This document shows positions 35,233 to 44,092 of a DNA stretch of 64,000 nucleotides, one piece after another. Source of the stretch: Streptomyces sp. NRRL F-525 (lineage in GTDB: Bacteria; Actinomycetota; Actinomycetes; Streptomycetales; Streptomycetaceae); assembly GCF_000716605.1 (NCBI RefSeq), contig NZ_JNXE01000005.1, forward strand, positions 124,001 to 188,000, read 5' to 3'. A program made the position numbers and the translations under genes. The stretch's first letter is position 1. Each line of letters starts with the position of its first letter. The notes under the pieces are model-generated. The model did not search any database. It was given only the letters and a program-made list of their open reading frames with translations, and was not told the origin of the DNA.

Positions 35233-36345
35233 GTGTCCGACAAACCGTCAGAGGATCCGTCCTCAAGCCCCGATATCCCCGACGACGTCTGGGAGAAGTT
35301 CGCCCGCGACACGGAACGGGACATCCGGGCCTCCGCCAAGAAAGAACCGTCCGCGCGCGCCCGCATGGTGAGTGAACGGCTGCGGGCGGGCGAACAACCA
35401 GCAGGCTGGCGCGCCGGACCCACGGTCAAGACGCCCCGGCGACGACGGCTGTTGCCGGTCCTCGGACTGCTGCTGGCGATCGCCGTCGCCGTGGTCGCGA
35501 TGAAGCCGTCGCTGCTGCCCGGCGACCCCTTCGGGAAGTCGGAGCCGGACAGCGCCGCGGCCTCCCCGCTCGCGCCGGAGACCGCGGCGCCGACCGCCGC
35601 GCCCTCGGCCGTTGCCGCCCAAGTGCCCACCCTGGATCATCCGTTCGCGGGTTCCCCGGCCCTGGGCTGGGCGGACGGCGCGGCCGGCATCATCCTGCCG
35701 AAGGCGACAGCCGTGGGACCGATCTCCAAGGATCGCGTCGAACTGGCCCTGCAGCAGACGAAGATCCTGCTCGTCGGCGCCAACCTCGACCCGAAGACAC
35801 TCCGCGGTGACCGCCCGTCCGCCGCCCTCGCGGTCCTCGACCCGAAACAGGCCAAGGTGCTCGACCTGCTGAAGACGTCGCTGGCCGCCCCGACCAAGGA
35901 GCACGACCCCACGCAGCTCTTCAGCCGCTTCAACCCCAAGGACGTACGGCTGGTCGGTGACGTCGTGAAGACACGCGGACGGGTCACCTTCGCCACGGAC
36001 GCCCGCGGCGGCGTCACCGTGCACAGCGACTTCACCTTCGTCTACCCGCTGGTCCGGACCGACGGTTCCACCCAGGTCGCCCGAACCATCGTCCGTCGCG
36101 TGATCGACGTGGAGATCCTCGATCCCGCCCGCTACCAGGTCACCTCCGGCCTGCTGACCCTCACCCGGTACGACGCGGACTTCGGCAACTCGGCCTGCGG
36201 GGTCTACGACGGCTATCTGAACCCGGAGTTCGACTCCGTGTCCCCCACCGGCGCCCCGCCCACCGGCCCGACGTCGGACCCGTACGACCGCAGCAAGGAC
36301 ATCAGCCGGGGCGAGGCCGCGTGCGGGACGGCGTCACGCACCTGA
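35233..36345 (+). CDS. Membrane-anchored protein of unknown function
   Basis: 370 residues. A charged cytoplasmic N-terminus (about 1-75, SDKPSEDPSSSPDIPDDVWE...) precedes one membrane segment (LLPVLGLLLAIAVAVVAM, near 80-97), an Ala/Pro stalk and an extracytoplasmic domain of about 230 residues. That domain has conserved-looking stretches GWADGAAGIILPKATAVGPI and DVRLVGDVVKTRGRVTF, and two Cys near the end. No family is recognised with confidence; similar proteins are common in Streptomyces. The GTG at 35233 begins VSDKPSED; an upstream in-frame start at 35146 is less plausible. A strong terminator follows. Confidence 0.8.
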   Translation: MSDKPSEDPSSSPDIPDDVWEKFARDTERDIRASAKKEPSARARMVSERLRAGEQPAGWRAGPTVKTPRRRRLLPVLGLLLAIAVAVVAMKPSLLPGDPFGKSEPDSAAASPLAPETAAPTAAPSAVAAQVPTLDHPFAGSPALGWADGAAGIILPKATAVGPISKDRVELALQQTKILLVGANLDPKTLRGDRPSAALAVLDPKQAKVLDLLKTSLAAPTKEHDPTQLFSRFNPKDVRLVGDVVKTRGRVTFATDARGGVTVHSDFTFVYPLVRTDGSTQVARTIVRRVIDVEILDPARYQVTSGLLTLTRYDADFGNSACGVYDGYLNPEFDSVSPTGAPPTGPTSDPYDRSKDISRGEAACGTASRT

Positions 36346-36964
36346 TGCCTTCTCGTGCCCGCTGACGCCACCGGTCGACAGACAAGCGAAGGGCCCCGCG
36401 GGACGGAGCCGCGGGGCCCTTCTCCGTCAGCACCGACGTCAGGGCAGCGCCGGTGCCTGGGAGCGGCGCCGGGGGGTTGCGCCGCTTGTCAAAAGTGCCC
36501 TGGGTCGGCGCCCCGGCGCACACGGGGCGCACGCTTGGTCTCGACCTTTGGCGGGGTGTTGCCGACGGGACTGTGCACTGCAATGCGGTTGTCTGCGTGG
36601 GGACTTGGGGCTGGGGGAAGCCTCAGGGCCCTCTACGCATCGTGCTGGATGGACGCGGCCTCCGCAACCGTTCGATCCGGCTTTGTGCATTTTTGCAGTT
36701 TCCGCCGGGCGGCCCCGGGCGTCCCCGGAGCCGACCGTTCTCTTGGGTGACCGGGCTGCTGTCCCCTGCCGTCCGGTCACGACCCTGGAGCGAGGTCCCA
36801 CGACGCACGGCACGATCCGTACGTCTCATCGCCCCAGCCGAGCCACGCGTGGTTCTTTCGGGCCCGCCCCTGGCTGGCGCGGACACCACCCCCAACGAAG
36901 CGGTTCGCGAGGCGGTCACGCGCCGTACGGGTGAGAGCGGGCCCGAACTCAGATGCGACGGGCC
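36346..36964. other. 619-bp gene-poor convergent region
   Basis: It contains the terminator at 36388-36422. The rest (36423-36964) has several overlapping frames on both strands with inconsistent codon bias, and I do not believe any is a gene. A small RNA cannot be excluded. No tRNA or known RNA fold was recognised. Confidence 0.5.
36388..36422 (+). terminator. Strong intrinsic terminator
   Basis: A perfect 14-bp stem (36388-36401 with 36409-36422) around a 7-nt loop, 43 bases after the stop at 36345. Confidence 0.88.
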
Positions 36965-37222
36965 TCAGATACGACCCCGGGACAGTTCGAGCAACGTCAT
37001 CGCGAGGGCGGTACCGGGCTTGCCGAGCGCGTCGCTGTAGTGCCGGAGGATCTCGTTCTCCCGGGTCAGGCTCACCCGCCGTCCGCCGGACGCGATCCGC
37101 GTCTCCTGCACGACGGCGGAGACGGCGACCCGTTCCTGGATCAGACCGATGATCCGGTCGTCCAGGGCGTCGATGCGCTCCCGGGCATCGACGATGGTCT
37201 GCTCGGGCGTGGTGGTGGTCAT
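36965..37222 (-). CDS. Chorismate mutase (AroQ type)
   Basis: 85-residue all-helical chorismate mutase, which rearranges chorismate to prephenate for Phe and Tyr synthesis in the cytoplasm. The N-terminal helix carries [20 protein letters not shown], the AroQ signature with the active-site Arg and the conserved Asp. The remaining active-site positions lie in the second and third helices ([13 protein letters not shown]). The ATG at 37222 (MTTTTPEQ) has GGAG five bases upstream. The frame stays open another 182 codons upstream, but that region contains a strong hairpin and is more likely an untranslated leader. It is divergent from guaA. Confidence 0.92.
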   Translation of the reverse strand: MTTTTPEQTIVDARERIDALDDRIIGLIQERVAVSAVVQETRIASGGRRVSLTRENEILRHYSDALGKPGTALAMTLLELSRGRI

Positions 37223-37277
37223 GGGATCTCCTCGTCGCGGAACGGCCACCTCCGACCGACAACCCCCGGAGAACGAC

Positions 37278-37310
37278 AGGCGCCCCGGGCCTTGTCGGCC
37301 CGGGGCGCCT
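37278..37310 (-). terminator. Terminator-like hairpin in the chorismate mutase leader
   Basis: A perfect 14-bp GC stem (37278-37291 with 37297-37310) around the loop TTGTC, 55 bases upstream of the chorismate mutase ATG. It could be an attenuator or the end of a short upstream transcript. Confidence 0.6.
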
Positions 37311-37591
37311 GGAAAGTCGCTCGTCAGTAACTCAAGCAGCTCGACCATGGCAGCCGGCGGGCCGGTTGCCATAGGTAAAGAGGAAGGTCGGGTGCGTGAG
37401 CATGGGGGCGAGTATGGCACAGAACGGTTTGGGGGTTCTGGGTGGCTGTGCGGCTCGCTGGGCTGGGGGTGGTGGGGCGCGTGTGCGGCCCGCCGGGCTG
37501 GGCGTAGTGGGGCGCCTTTGCAGCCCACCGAGACGGGCGTTGTTACGGCACCCATGAAGGCGCCCGAGACGGGCGGTGGGTGGGCGATGGC

Positions 37592-37617
37592 CTGGGGGTC
37601 TGGGGCGGAGCCCCCAG
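37592..37617. repeat. Streptomyces intergenic hairpin (CTGGGGG / CCCCCAG)
   Basis: CTGGGGG (37592-37598) and CCCCCAG (37611-37617) form a 7-bp stem of the type that ends many Streptomyces intergenic repeats, as at 58271-58340. Confidence 0.5.
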
Positions 37618-37697
37618 GGACGACCAGGTGCCCCACCCGAGCCCCGTTAGAATCGGTACCCCAGACCCCCGCCCCACCGCCGGAAGGCCCCGCCCCC

Positions 37698-39269
37698 GTG
37701 TCAGCAGCGACCCCCGCCCCCGACACCGTCCTGGTCGTCGACTTCGGCGCGCAGTACGCCCAGCTCATCGCCCGCCGCGTCCGCGAGGCCCGGGTCTACA
37801 GCGAGATCGTGCCGAGCACCATGCCGGTAGCGGAGATGCTCGCCAAGAACCCGGCGGCGATCATCCTCTCCGGCGGCCCCTCCTCGGTCTACGCCGACGG
37901 CGCCCCCCGCCTCGACCGCGAACTCTTCGACGCCGGCGTCCCCGTCTTCGGCATGTGCTACGGCTTCCAGCTGATGGCCACGACCCTCGGCGGCACCGTC
38001 GACAACACCGGCGCCCGCGAGTACGGCCGTACGGAACTGCACGTCTCCAAGGCGTCCTCCACCCTCTTCGAGGGCACCCCGGTCGAGCAGTCGGTGTGGA
38101 TGTCGCACGGCGACGCCTGCTCCGCCGCCCCCGAGGGCTTCACGGTCACCGCGTCCACGGACGTCGTCCCGGTCGCCGCCTTCGAGAACGACGAGAAGAA
38201 GCTCTACGGCGTCCAGCACCACCCGGAGGTCATGCACTCGACCTACGGCCAGCAGGTCCTGGAGCACTTCCTCTACCGCGGCGCGGGCCTCACCCCGGAC
38301 TGGACGACCGGCAACGTCATCGACGAGCAGGTCGCCGCGATCCGCGAGCAGGTCGGCGACAAGCGCGCGATCTGCGGTCTGTCCGGCGGTGTCGACTCCG
38401 CCGTAGCGGCGGCCCTGGTCCAGAAGGCCATCGGCTCCCAGCTGACCTGCGTCTACGTCGACCACGGCCTGATGCGCAAGGGCGAGACCGAGCAGGTCGA
38501 GAAGGACTTCGTGGCCGCGACCGGCGTACAGCTGAAGGTCGTGGACGCGGAGGAGCGCTTCCTCACCGCGCTCGCCGGGGTCTCCGACCCGGAGCAGAAG
38601 CGGAAGATCATCGGCCGCGAGTTCATCCGCGTCTTCGAGCAGGCGCAGGCCGAGATCATCGCGGACGAGGGCCCCGAGGTCGCGTTCCTGGTGCAGGGCA
38701 CGCTCTACCCGGACGTCGTCGAGTCCGGCGGCGGCACCGGCACGGCCAACATCAAGTCCCACCACAACGTGGGCGGCCTGCCCGAGGACCTGGAATTCCA
38801 GCTCATCGAGCCGCTCCGCAAGCTGTTCAAGGACGAGGTCCGGATGGTCGGCCAGGAGCTCGGTCTCCCGGACGAGATCGTCCAGCGCCAGCCCTTCCCC
38901 GGCCCCGGCCTCGGCATCCGCATCGTCGGCGAGGTCACCAAGGACCGCCTCGACCTCCTCCGCGAGGCCGACGCGATCGCCCGCGAGGAACTGACCGCGG
39001 CCGGCCTCGACCGCGACATCTGGCAGTGCCCGGTGGTCCTCCTCGCGGACGTCCGCAGCGTCGGAGTCCAGGGCGACGGCCGCACCTACGGCCACCCGAT
39101 CGTCCTGCGCCCGGTCTCCTCCGAGGACGCGATGACCGCCGACTGGTCCCGCCTCCCGTACGACGTCCTCGCGAAGATCTCCACCCGCATCACGAACGAG
39201 GTCGCCGACGTCAACCGGGTCGTCCTCGACATCACGTCGAAGCCGCCGGGCACGATCGAGTGGGAGTAG
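37698..39269 (+). CDS. guaA: GMP synthase (glutamine-hydrolysing)
   Basis: 523 residues. It converts XMP to GMP using ATP and ammonia from glutamine, the step after GuaB. The N-terminal class I amidotransferase (about 10-205) has the nucleophile in FGMCYGFQ and the His/Glu in HHPEV. The ATP-pyrophosphatase domain has the P-loop-like LSGGVDSAV near residue 232, and the C-terminal dimerisation domain includes [17 protein letters not shown] starts at 37698 (VSAATPAPD); the frame extends far upstream without coding bias. It converges closely on the next gene (14-bp gap). Confidence 0.97.
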   Translation: MSAATPAPDTVLVVDFGAQYAQLIARRVREARVYSEIVPSTMPVAEMLAKNPAAIILSGGPSSVYADGAPRLDRELFDAGVPVFGMCYGFQLMATTLGGTVDNTGAREYGRTELHVSKASSTLFEGTPVEQSVWMSHGDACSAAPEGFTVTASTDVVPVAAFENDEKKLYGVQHHPEVMHSTYGQQVLEHFLYRGAGLTPDWTTGNVIDEQVAAIREQVGDKRAICGLSGGVDSAVAAALVQKAIGSQLTCVYVDHGLMRKGETEQVEKDFVAATGVQLKVVDAEERFLTALAGVSDPEQKRKIIGREFIRVFEQAQAEIIADEGPEVAFLVQGTLYPDVVESGGGTGTANIKSHHNVGGLPEDLEFQLIEPLRKLFKDEVRMVGQELGLPDEIVQRQPFPGPGLGIRIVGEVTKDRLDLLREADAIAREELTAAGLDRDIWQCPVVLLADVRSVGVQGDGRTYGHPIVLRPVSSEDAMTADWSRLPYDVLAKISTRITNEVADVNRVVLDITSKPPGTIEWE

Positions 39270-39283
39270 GCCTTTCCTGAGGC

Positions 39284-39757
39284 TCAGGTCCGCTTGAGGG
39301 TGCGCACCGGCGCCCCGGGCGTCCAGATCTGGACGACGAGATACGTCTCGTCCTCGACGTAGGTCCGCACGACCTCCGTCACCTCGGTGCGGAAGAGGTG
39401 GAACGGCTCCGGCGGTTCCACCTCTTCGCTGTACGCCCCCTTCACCCCGGCATCCGTCACCTCCACGGCCCGCCCGCCGACCCGCACGTCCCCGCCGCCC
39501 ATCTCCGTACCCGCCCCCGGGTTCGCCTGCAGCGCGAACCGCGGATCCCGCCGCAGATCCAGCGCCTTGAGCGAGTCGGGCATCATCCCGAGCCACAACT
39601 CCCCGTCCAGGAACCGCACTTCGATCCCGCTGGTCCGCGGCGACCCGTCCTTGCGCAGGGTCGCGAGGATGTGGTGGGTGAAGGCCCCGAAGCGCTCCTC
39701 CACGGTCGCGGCGAGTTCGGGTTCCGCGGCGACGAATACCGCCCAGTTCGCTGTCAT
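39284..39757 (-). CDS. Pyridoxamine 5'-phosphate oxidase-fold flavin protein
   Basis: 157-residue split-barrel protein of the pyridoxamine-phosphate-oxidase-like superfamily. ILATLRKDGSPRTSGIEVRF, then GELWLGMMPDSLKALDLRRDP and RFALQAN are the typical strand-turn motifs that bind FMN or F420. Such proteins reduce or sense small molecules using FMN, F420 or heme; which applies here cannot be decided. The ATG at 39757 (MTANWAVF) is chosen, since the barrel begins soon after. An in-frame GTG at 39790 adds 11 residues. Confidence 0.85.
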   Translation of the reverse strand: MTANWAVFVAAEPELAATVEERFGAFTHHILATLRKDGSPRTSGIEVRFLDGELWLGMMPDSLKALDLRRDPRFALQANPGAGTEMGGGDVRVGGRAVEVTDAGVKGAYSEEVEPPEPFHLFRTEVTEVVRTYVEDETYLVVQIWTPGAPVRTLKRT

Positions 39758-39910
39758 ACGACCACTGTCCCGCCGATACCCGACATCCACTGTCCGGATT
39801 GGCGGACGCCGGGCACGCTTGGTGCCGCATCTTTACAGAACACCACTGCCCTTTTCGCCTCACTGACGGTAACTTCCGCCGGTAACCAGGAACCCAGTGC
39901 TGGAGGACCG

Positions 39911-40705
39911 ATGCACGGGCCGACGCCGCCCTCCCCCCTGCCCACCGACCGGCTGCGGTTCGCCATGCCGCCGATGCACGAGTCGGTCGAGGACGAACGC
40001 CGGCACCGCAAGGAACGGCTCGCGGGCGCCCTGCGCCTGTTCGGCCGGTACGGCTTCGAGGACGGGGTCTCGGGGCACATCACCGCCCGCGACCCGGAGT
40101 TCACCGACTGCTTCTGGGTCAACCCCTTCGGGATGCCCTTCCGGCACGTCACCGTGAGCGATCTGGTGCTGGCCAACTCGGACGGCCAGGTCCTCCAGGG
40201 CCGCCACCACGTCAACCAGGCCGCGTTCACCGTGCACTCGCAGGTGCACGCCGCCCGCCCGGACGTCGTCGCGGTCGCCCACTGCCACTCCGTGCACGGC
40301 CGCGCGCTCTCCGCCCTCGGCGACTTCCTCGACCCGATCAGCCAGGAGAGCTGCGCCTTCTACGAGGACCACGCGCTCTACGACGCCTACAGCGGTGTCT
40401 CCGTCGACGCCGAGGAGGGCAAGCGGATCGCCGCCGGCCTCGGCTCGCGCAAGGCGCTGGTGCTGCGCAACCACGGCCTGCTCACCGTGGGCGACTCGGT
40501 GGACGCGGCGGCCTGGTGGTTCCTGTCCATGGAACGCTCCTGCCAGGTCCAGCTCCTCGCGAAGGCGGCCGGCCGCCCCCTCCTCATCGACCACAAACTC
40601 GCCGTCGCCACCCGCGAACAGACCGGCGGCGACCTCGTCGCGTGGATCAACTACCAGCCCCTGTGGCAGGACATCAGCCGCAGCGAACCGGACCTCCTCA
40701 GCTGA
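39911..40705 (+). CDS. Class II aldolase/adducin family protein
   Basis: 264-residue class II aldolase/adducin-domain protein. The zinc-ligand histidines are in AVAHCHSVHGRAL (two) and LRNHGLLTVG (one), and the acidic catalytic position is in the SQESCAFYEDH region, so the metal site looks intact. Family members are L-fuculose-phosphate-type aldolases, or decarboxylases and dehydratases of sugar acids. FEDGVSGHITAR matches the subgroup often annotated only as class II aldolase, so the substrate is unknown. The ATG at 39911 has GGAGG four bases upstream. It converges on the DUF4429 gene with a 5-bp gap. Confidence 0.9.
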   Translation: MHGPTPPSPLPTDRLRFAMPPMHESVEDERRHRKERLAGALRLFGRYGFEDGVSGHITARDPEFTDCFWVNPFGMPFRHVTVSDLVLANSDGQVLQGRHHVNQAAFTVHSQVHAARPDVVAVAHCHSVHGRALSALGDFLDPISQESCAFYEDHALYDAYSGVSVDAEEGKRIAAGLGSRKALVLRNHGLLTVGDSVDAAAWWFLSMERSCQVQLLAKAAGRPLLIDHKLAVATREQTGGDLVAWINYQPLWQDISRSEPDLLS

Positions 40706-40710
40706 GGCCC

Positions 40711-41610
40711 CTACCGGAAACCCCGCAGCACCGCCGCCTTGGTCATCGTGAACTCCTCGTCCGTGAGCACCCCTTCCCGGTGCAGCTCCCCCAACTCCCG
40801 CAGCCTGCGCAGGAGTACGTCGTGATGGTCGGCCGGAGGCGGGACGGCGGCCGCCCGGCGGGGCCGGTCCGCGAACTCGCCGTTGTCGCCCTCGTGTTCC
40901 CGCGCCGACGGATGCGGCAGCCGCGCGGTCACCGCCGTCGCGACCAGCGCCGTGAGCAGATCCCGGCGGGTGCTGCCCCACAGATCGAGGGCGTACGGGT
41001 CCTTCTCCGGCGGCAGTTTCGAGAACACCGTCTCGCGGGTCACGAACCGCATGAACCCGTCCTCGTACCCGGAGTTGGGCAGCCACTCCACCTGGACGAG
41101 GTCGCCCACGGCGACTATGCGCGGCCCGGTGGCCCGCTTGACGCGCTCCGAGGTGTCGGCCCAGTCGATGCGCACCTGGGCGCCGTCGAACGACACCGTG
41201 CCGTCGGACGAACGCACCGAGACCGGCACCGGCGGCCCCGGCAGGAGATACGCCTTGGTCGGGTCCTTGGGGATCTGGTCGAGGAGCAGCCCGTGCCGGA
41301 TCTCCTCCGCCACGTACTCGGCCACCCCGGACCGGTCGATGTCCACCATCAGCCGGTACGGATCCGCCGCGTCCGGCAGCCGTCCGCCGGTCGCCTGGAG
41401 CAACGGGTCGGCGCCCTCGCGCAGCCTCAGCCGCAGTCGGCCACGCTTGCGCTCGGGTTCGTAGACGACCCCCGCGACGGCTTCGAGGGGCACGGCGATC
41501 TCCCCGTACGTCTGCCGGAACAGTGGCACGGAGCGGTGAAGTCCCGGCGTGATACGGACCGTTGTGCCGTCGAAGGCCCAGGTCCCGTCGCGCTGGATGA
41601 TCTCGGCCAT
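40711..41610 (-). CDS. DUF4429 domain protein with C-terminal SHOCT domain
   Basis: 299 residues. Two similar beta-rich DUF4429 halves (about 1-95 and 125-215) each contain a W-x-FDG or VSFDGAQV start and an IxxxxxVxW or VxGVVYEP pattern, suggesting an internal duplication. The last 35 residues (LLRRLRELGELHREGVLTDE...) are a SHOCT domain, a short helical module found on many membrane- or partner-binding proteins. No signal peptide or membrane segment is present. Function is unknown. GGG precedes the ATG at 41610 only weakly. It is divergent from the membrane protein at 41820. Confidence 0.85.
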   Translation of the reverse strand: MAEIIQRDGTWAFDGTTVRITPGLHRSVPLFRQTYGEIAVPLEAVAGVVYEPERKRGRLRLRLREGADPLLQATGGRLPDAADPYRLMVDIDRSGVAEYVAEEIRHGLLLDQIPKDPTKAYLLPGPPVPVSVRSSDGTVSFDGAQVRIDWADTSERVKRATGPRIVAVGDLVQVEWLPNSGYEDGFMRFVTRETVFSKLPPEKDPYALDLWGSTRRDLLTALVATAVTARLPHPSAREHEGDNGEFADRPRRAAAVPPPADHHDVLLRRLRELGELHREGVLTDEEFTMTKAAVLRGFR

Positions 41611-41819
41611 GGGGAAATTCTCGCAGCCGGGTCAACACGGCGGCGCTCGCTTCACCCGCGCTGACCAGACCTGCCGGATGCGGGCCGTGTCCCGTAGGGC
41701 ACAATCCGCTGTTGTCGTACGGGAGTTGCAAGGCGGTGGCCAAAGGCTTCGGAGCCGGCCGCCGAACGTGAGGGCCCGGGGTCGCGGGCCGCGGGGCATG
41801 GGGAAGGCAGGCGTCGGGC

Positions 41820-43100
41820 GTGGCGGTGCAGGAGGCGAGACAGGGCGGCGAGCACGTCGGTGCCCACGGAGGCGGCTGCACCTGCGGGGACTGCCCGCAC
41901 GGAGCACGCGAGGGGCACCGGCGCGCGGTCGCCGCGTTCCTCGTCAAGCGGGACGGGTTCGCCGCCGGGGAAGGGCTGCCCGCGGCGGTGGCGCACTCGG
42001 TGTCCGCCTCCCGGCAGTGGGTCTCGGACGAACTGACCCAGTCCGCCGACGTCGTCGCCGAACGCGGCCGTGCCGAGGGCGGCGCCTGGCTGGCCCGCCT
42101 GTGGCACCGCACGGCCTTCGCGGTGTGGAGCGCCTTCGTCGTACTGCTCATGGTGCAGGCGCTCACCGCGATCGGCGCGGGCTGGACGGCGGCGCGTACG
42201 GCCGGACTGCTGGCCGCGCTCGTGGTCGCCGGCGCGCTGACCGCGGCCTCCTGGTTCCACCGCGCCCGCGGCGGGGCGCTGGCGCCGGTCATCGGTGAGG
42301 ACAACCGGCTGTCGACCTCCCGCGCCGTGGCCGTGTCCTGGGTGCTGTTCGTGGCGTACGCGGTGCTGGTCCTGGCCGGCCGCCTCGCCGCCGCCTCCGA
42401 CCACGCCGAGCGCGACGCCCTCATCTCCGGCCTCGAACTCGCCCGCGGCGCCGGTGTGGTGACCGTCCTCGCCGTGGTCTGCGCGATCGCCGTGCTCGTC
42501 CGCCGGGTCGTCGGCCTGCGCGTGCTGGGCCAGCGCCTCCAGAAACTCCCCGCCGACCGCCCCCGCGCCGCCGACCTGCTCACCGACGACGCGGGCCGCG
42601 GCACCTTCGCCGACATCCAGTACGTCGCGATCAGCGCCGTCGCCCTCGTCTTCGTGGCCGTACGCCTCGCCCGGCGCCCCGACCAACTGCCCGACCTGCC
42701 CTGGGGGTTGGCGGTGGTGGTGCTGATCTCGGCCGCGACGTACCTGGCCGGCAAGTACGCGGAGGGCGGCCGCCCGGTCATCCTCTCGGTGGTCCGTTCC
42801 CGTGAGGCGGGCGACCTCGACGCACCCATCCGCACCGGCGACGACATCGAGATCCGGGGCGCGGGCTTCGTGCCCCCGGGCGCCCAGACCGCCGACCGCC
42901 TCTCCCGCATGGTCGTCCGCATCGGCCCGGTCAACGTCCATGTCCCCCTGGTCCCGGTCACCGGCGGTTTCTCCAACCCGACGGACACCCTTTTGACCGT
43001 CCCGGTCCCGGTCGATGTCGAGCCCGGGCGCGTGGAGGTACAGGTCGTGACCGCGGCGGGCGTGGAGACCAACTCCTGCGTCGTCGACGTCACGGACTGA
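41820..43100 (+). CDS. Multi-pass membrane protein with N-terminal CTCGDC motif and C-terminal TIG-like domain
   Basis: 426 residues. The N-terminal segment has GGGCTCGDCPHG, a CxCxxC-P-H cluster that could bind a metal. About six membrane helices lie between residues 95 and 320 (for example AVWSAFVVLLMVQALTAIGA and LPWGLAVVVLISAATYLAG). The last 90 residues form a soluble beta domain (GDDIEIRGAGFVPPGAQ, VRIGPVNVHVPLVPV) that resembles IPT/TIG immunoglobulin-like folds. Function is not known. GTG at 41820 is preceded by a GGCAGGCG stretch. It is probably monocistronic, with DoxX 140 bp downstream in the same direction. Confidence 0.8.
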   Translation: MAVQEARQGGEHVGAHGGGCTCGDCPHGAREGHRRAVAAFLVKRDGFAAGEGLPAAVAHSVSASRQWVSDELTQSADVVAERGRAEGGAWLARLWHRTAFAVWSAFVVLLMVQALTAIGAGWTAARTAGLLAALVVAGALTAASWFHRARGGALAPVIGEDNRLSTSRAVAVSWVLFVAYAVLVLAGRLAAASDHAERDALISGLELARGAGVVTVLAVVCAIAVLVRRVVGLRVLGQRLQKLPADRPRAADLLTDDAGRGTFADIQYVAISAVALVFVAVRLARRPDQLPDLPWGLAVVVLISAATYLAGKYAEGGRPVILSVVRSREAGDLDAPIRTGDDIEIRGAGFVPPGAQTADRLSRMVVRIGPVNVHVPLVPVTGGFSNPTDTLLTVPVPVDVEPGRVEVQVVTAAGVETNSCVVDVTD

Positions 43101-43240
43101 CACCCGCGGCGGGTTGCCCACCGCACGAGCCGTGCCAAAGTCGCGAAAACTGGTTGAAGCATGATTGAGCGGGTCCCCCTATTCGTACGTATGGTCTGTT
43201 GAGGGGTCACGGCACAGCGGGCGAGAGGCGGCTAAGGGCG

Positions 43241-43771
43241 ATGACTCACGGCACTCGAATGGATACGCAAACCCCGTACCTCGACGGCGACCGGAGCTGG
43301 CGGGACACCGCCACCCGATACGCCCTGCTCCCACTGCGCGTCTTCCTCGGCGTCACCTTCATCTACGCCGGCCTGGACAAACTCACCGACAGTGCCTTCA
43401 TGAAGTCCTCCGGCGCCGGCTCGATCGGCGAGACGATGCGCGCGGTCCGCGACTCGTCGGCGATCCCGGCCCTGGTCGACCTGGCCCTGAAGAGTCCCGT
43501 CGGCTTCGGCTACGCCATCGCCTTCGGTGAACTCGCCGTCGGCATCGGCACGTTGATCGGCCTGCTGGCCCGCCTCGCCGCACTCGGCGGCGCGCTGATC
43601 TCGCTCAGTCTGTGGCTGACCATCAGCTGGGCCAACGACCCGTACTACTACGGCAACGACCTCGCCTACCTGATGGCCTGGCTGCCCCTCGTCCTCGCCG
43701 GAGCCTCCATGTTCTCCCTGGACTCGATGATCCGCGGCAGGCGGAGGCAACGGGCGGGCGGCTACCGGTAG
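43241..43771 (+). CDS. DoxX family membrane protein
   Basis: 176-residue four-helix membrane protein of the DoxX family. The N-terminal LLPLRVFLGVTFIYAGLDKL is the family signature (R-x-x-x-G-x-x-F-x-x-x-G-x-x-K). Three further helices follow (FGYAIAFGELAVGIGTLIGL, LGGALISLSLWLTI and AYLMAWLPLVLAGASMF). Some DoxX proteins assist membrane redox reactions or thiosulfate and radical-defence complexes; the role here is unknown. The ATG at 43241 (MTHGTRMD) follows AAGGGCG. The frame could begin at 43199, without better support. Confidence 0.88.
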   Translation: MTHGTRMDTQTPYLDGDRSWRDTATRYALLPLRVFLGVTFIYAGLDKLTDSAFMKSSGAGSIGETMRAVRDSSAIPALVDLALKSPVGFGYAIAFGELAVGIGTLIGLLARLAALGGALISLSLWLTISWANDPYYYGNDLAYLMAWLPLVLAGASMFSLDSMIRGRRRQRAGGYR

Positions 43772-43849
43772 CTCCCGAGGAGGGTGCCGCCGGCGGCTCG
43801 CCGCCGGGCTCTTTCCGGGCGGGCTGTCGGTCCCGTCCGTAGACGATCT

Positions 43850-44092
43850 TCAGCCGGATATGTCCGGACCCGGGTCGGCCGTGTTCCCGCGGCCGGCCCC
43901 TCGGCGTCTGCGGACCGCGCCGTTGATACCCGCCACCACGCCGGCCAGCACCAGGCCGACCGTGACCAGCGGGATCACCGCGAACCACTCGGTCACCCAC
44001 AGCCCGCCCGCGTCCCCGGCATAGACCACGCCGGCGGCGGCGAGGAAGAGACCGGCGACCAGCTTTCCTGGCTGGAACTCATGACGCAGCAC
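43850..44092 (-). CDS. Small two-helix membrane protein downstream of PspC
   Basis: 80 residues with two hydrophobic helices (LVAGLFLAAAGVVYAG and FAVIPLVTVGLVLAGVVAGI) and a basic, Gly-rich C-terminus (NGAVRRRRGAGRG). Its GTG at 44092 overlaps the end of the PspC gene by 14 bases, so the two are translationally coupled. No family name is offered. The partner gene suggests a role in the same envelope-stress module. Confidence 0.75.
   Translation of the reverse strand: MLRHEFQPGKLVAGLFLAAAGVVYAGDAGGLWVTEWFAVIPLVTVGLVLAGVVAGINGAVRRRRGAGRGNTADPGPDISG

Larger units (their letters stand above)
37223..37697. other. 475-bp divergent region between chorismate mutase and guaA
   Basis: It holds the hairpin at 37278-37310, a G-rich low-complexity stretch (37430-37560) and a copy of a Streptomyces intergenic hairpin at 37592-37617 close to guaA. 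Promoters of both genes must be here, but none could be assigned. Confidence 0.55.

Noticed and set aside
36423..36964. Several 90-190-codon frames on both strands of the gene-poor gap
   Set aside because: Mutually overlapping, no ribosome sites, no recognisable motifs; read as non-coding.
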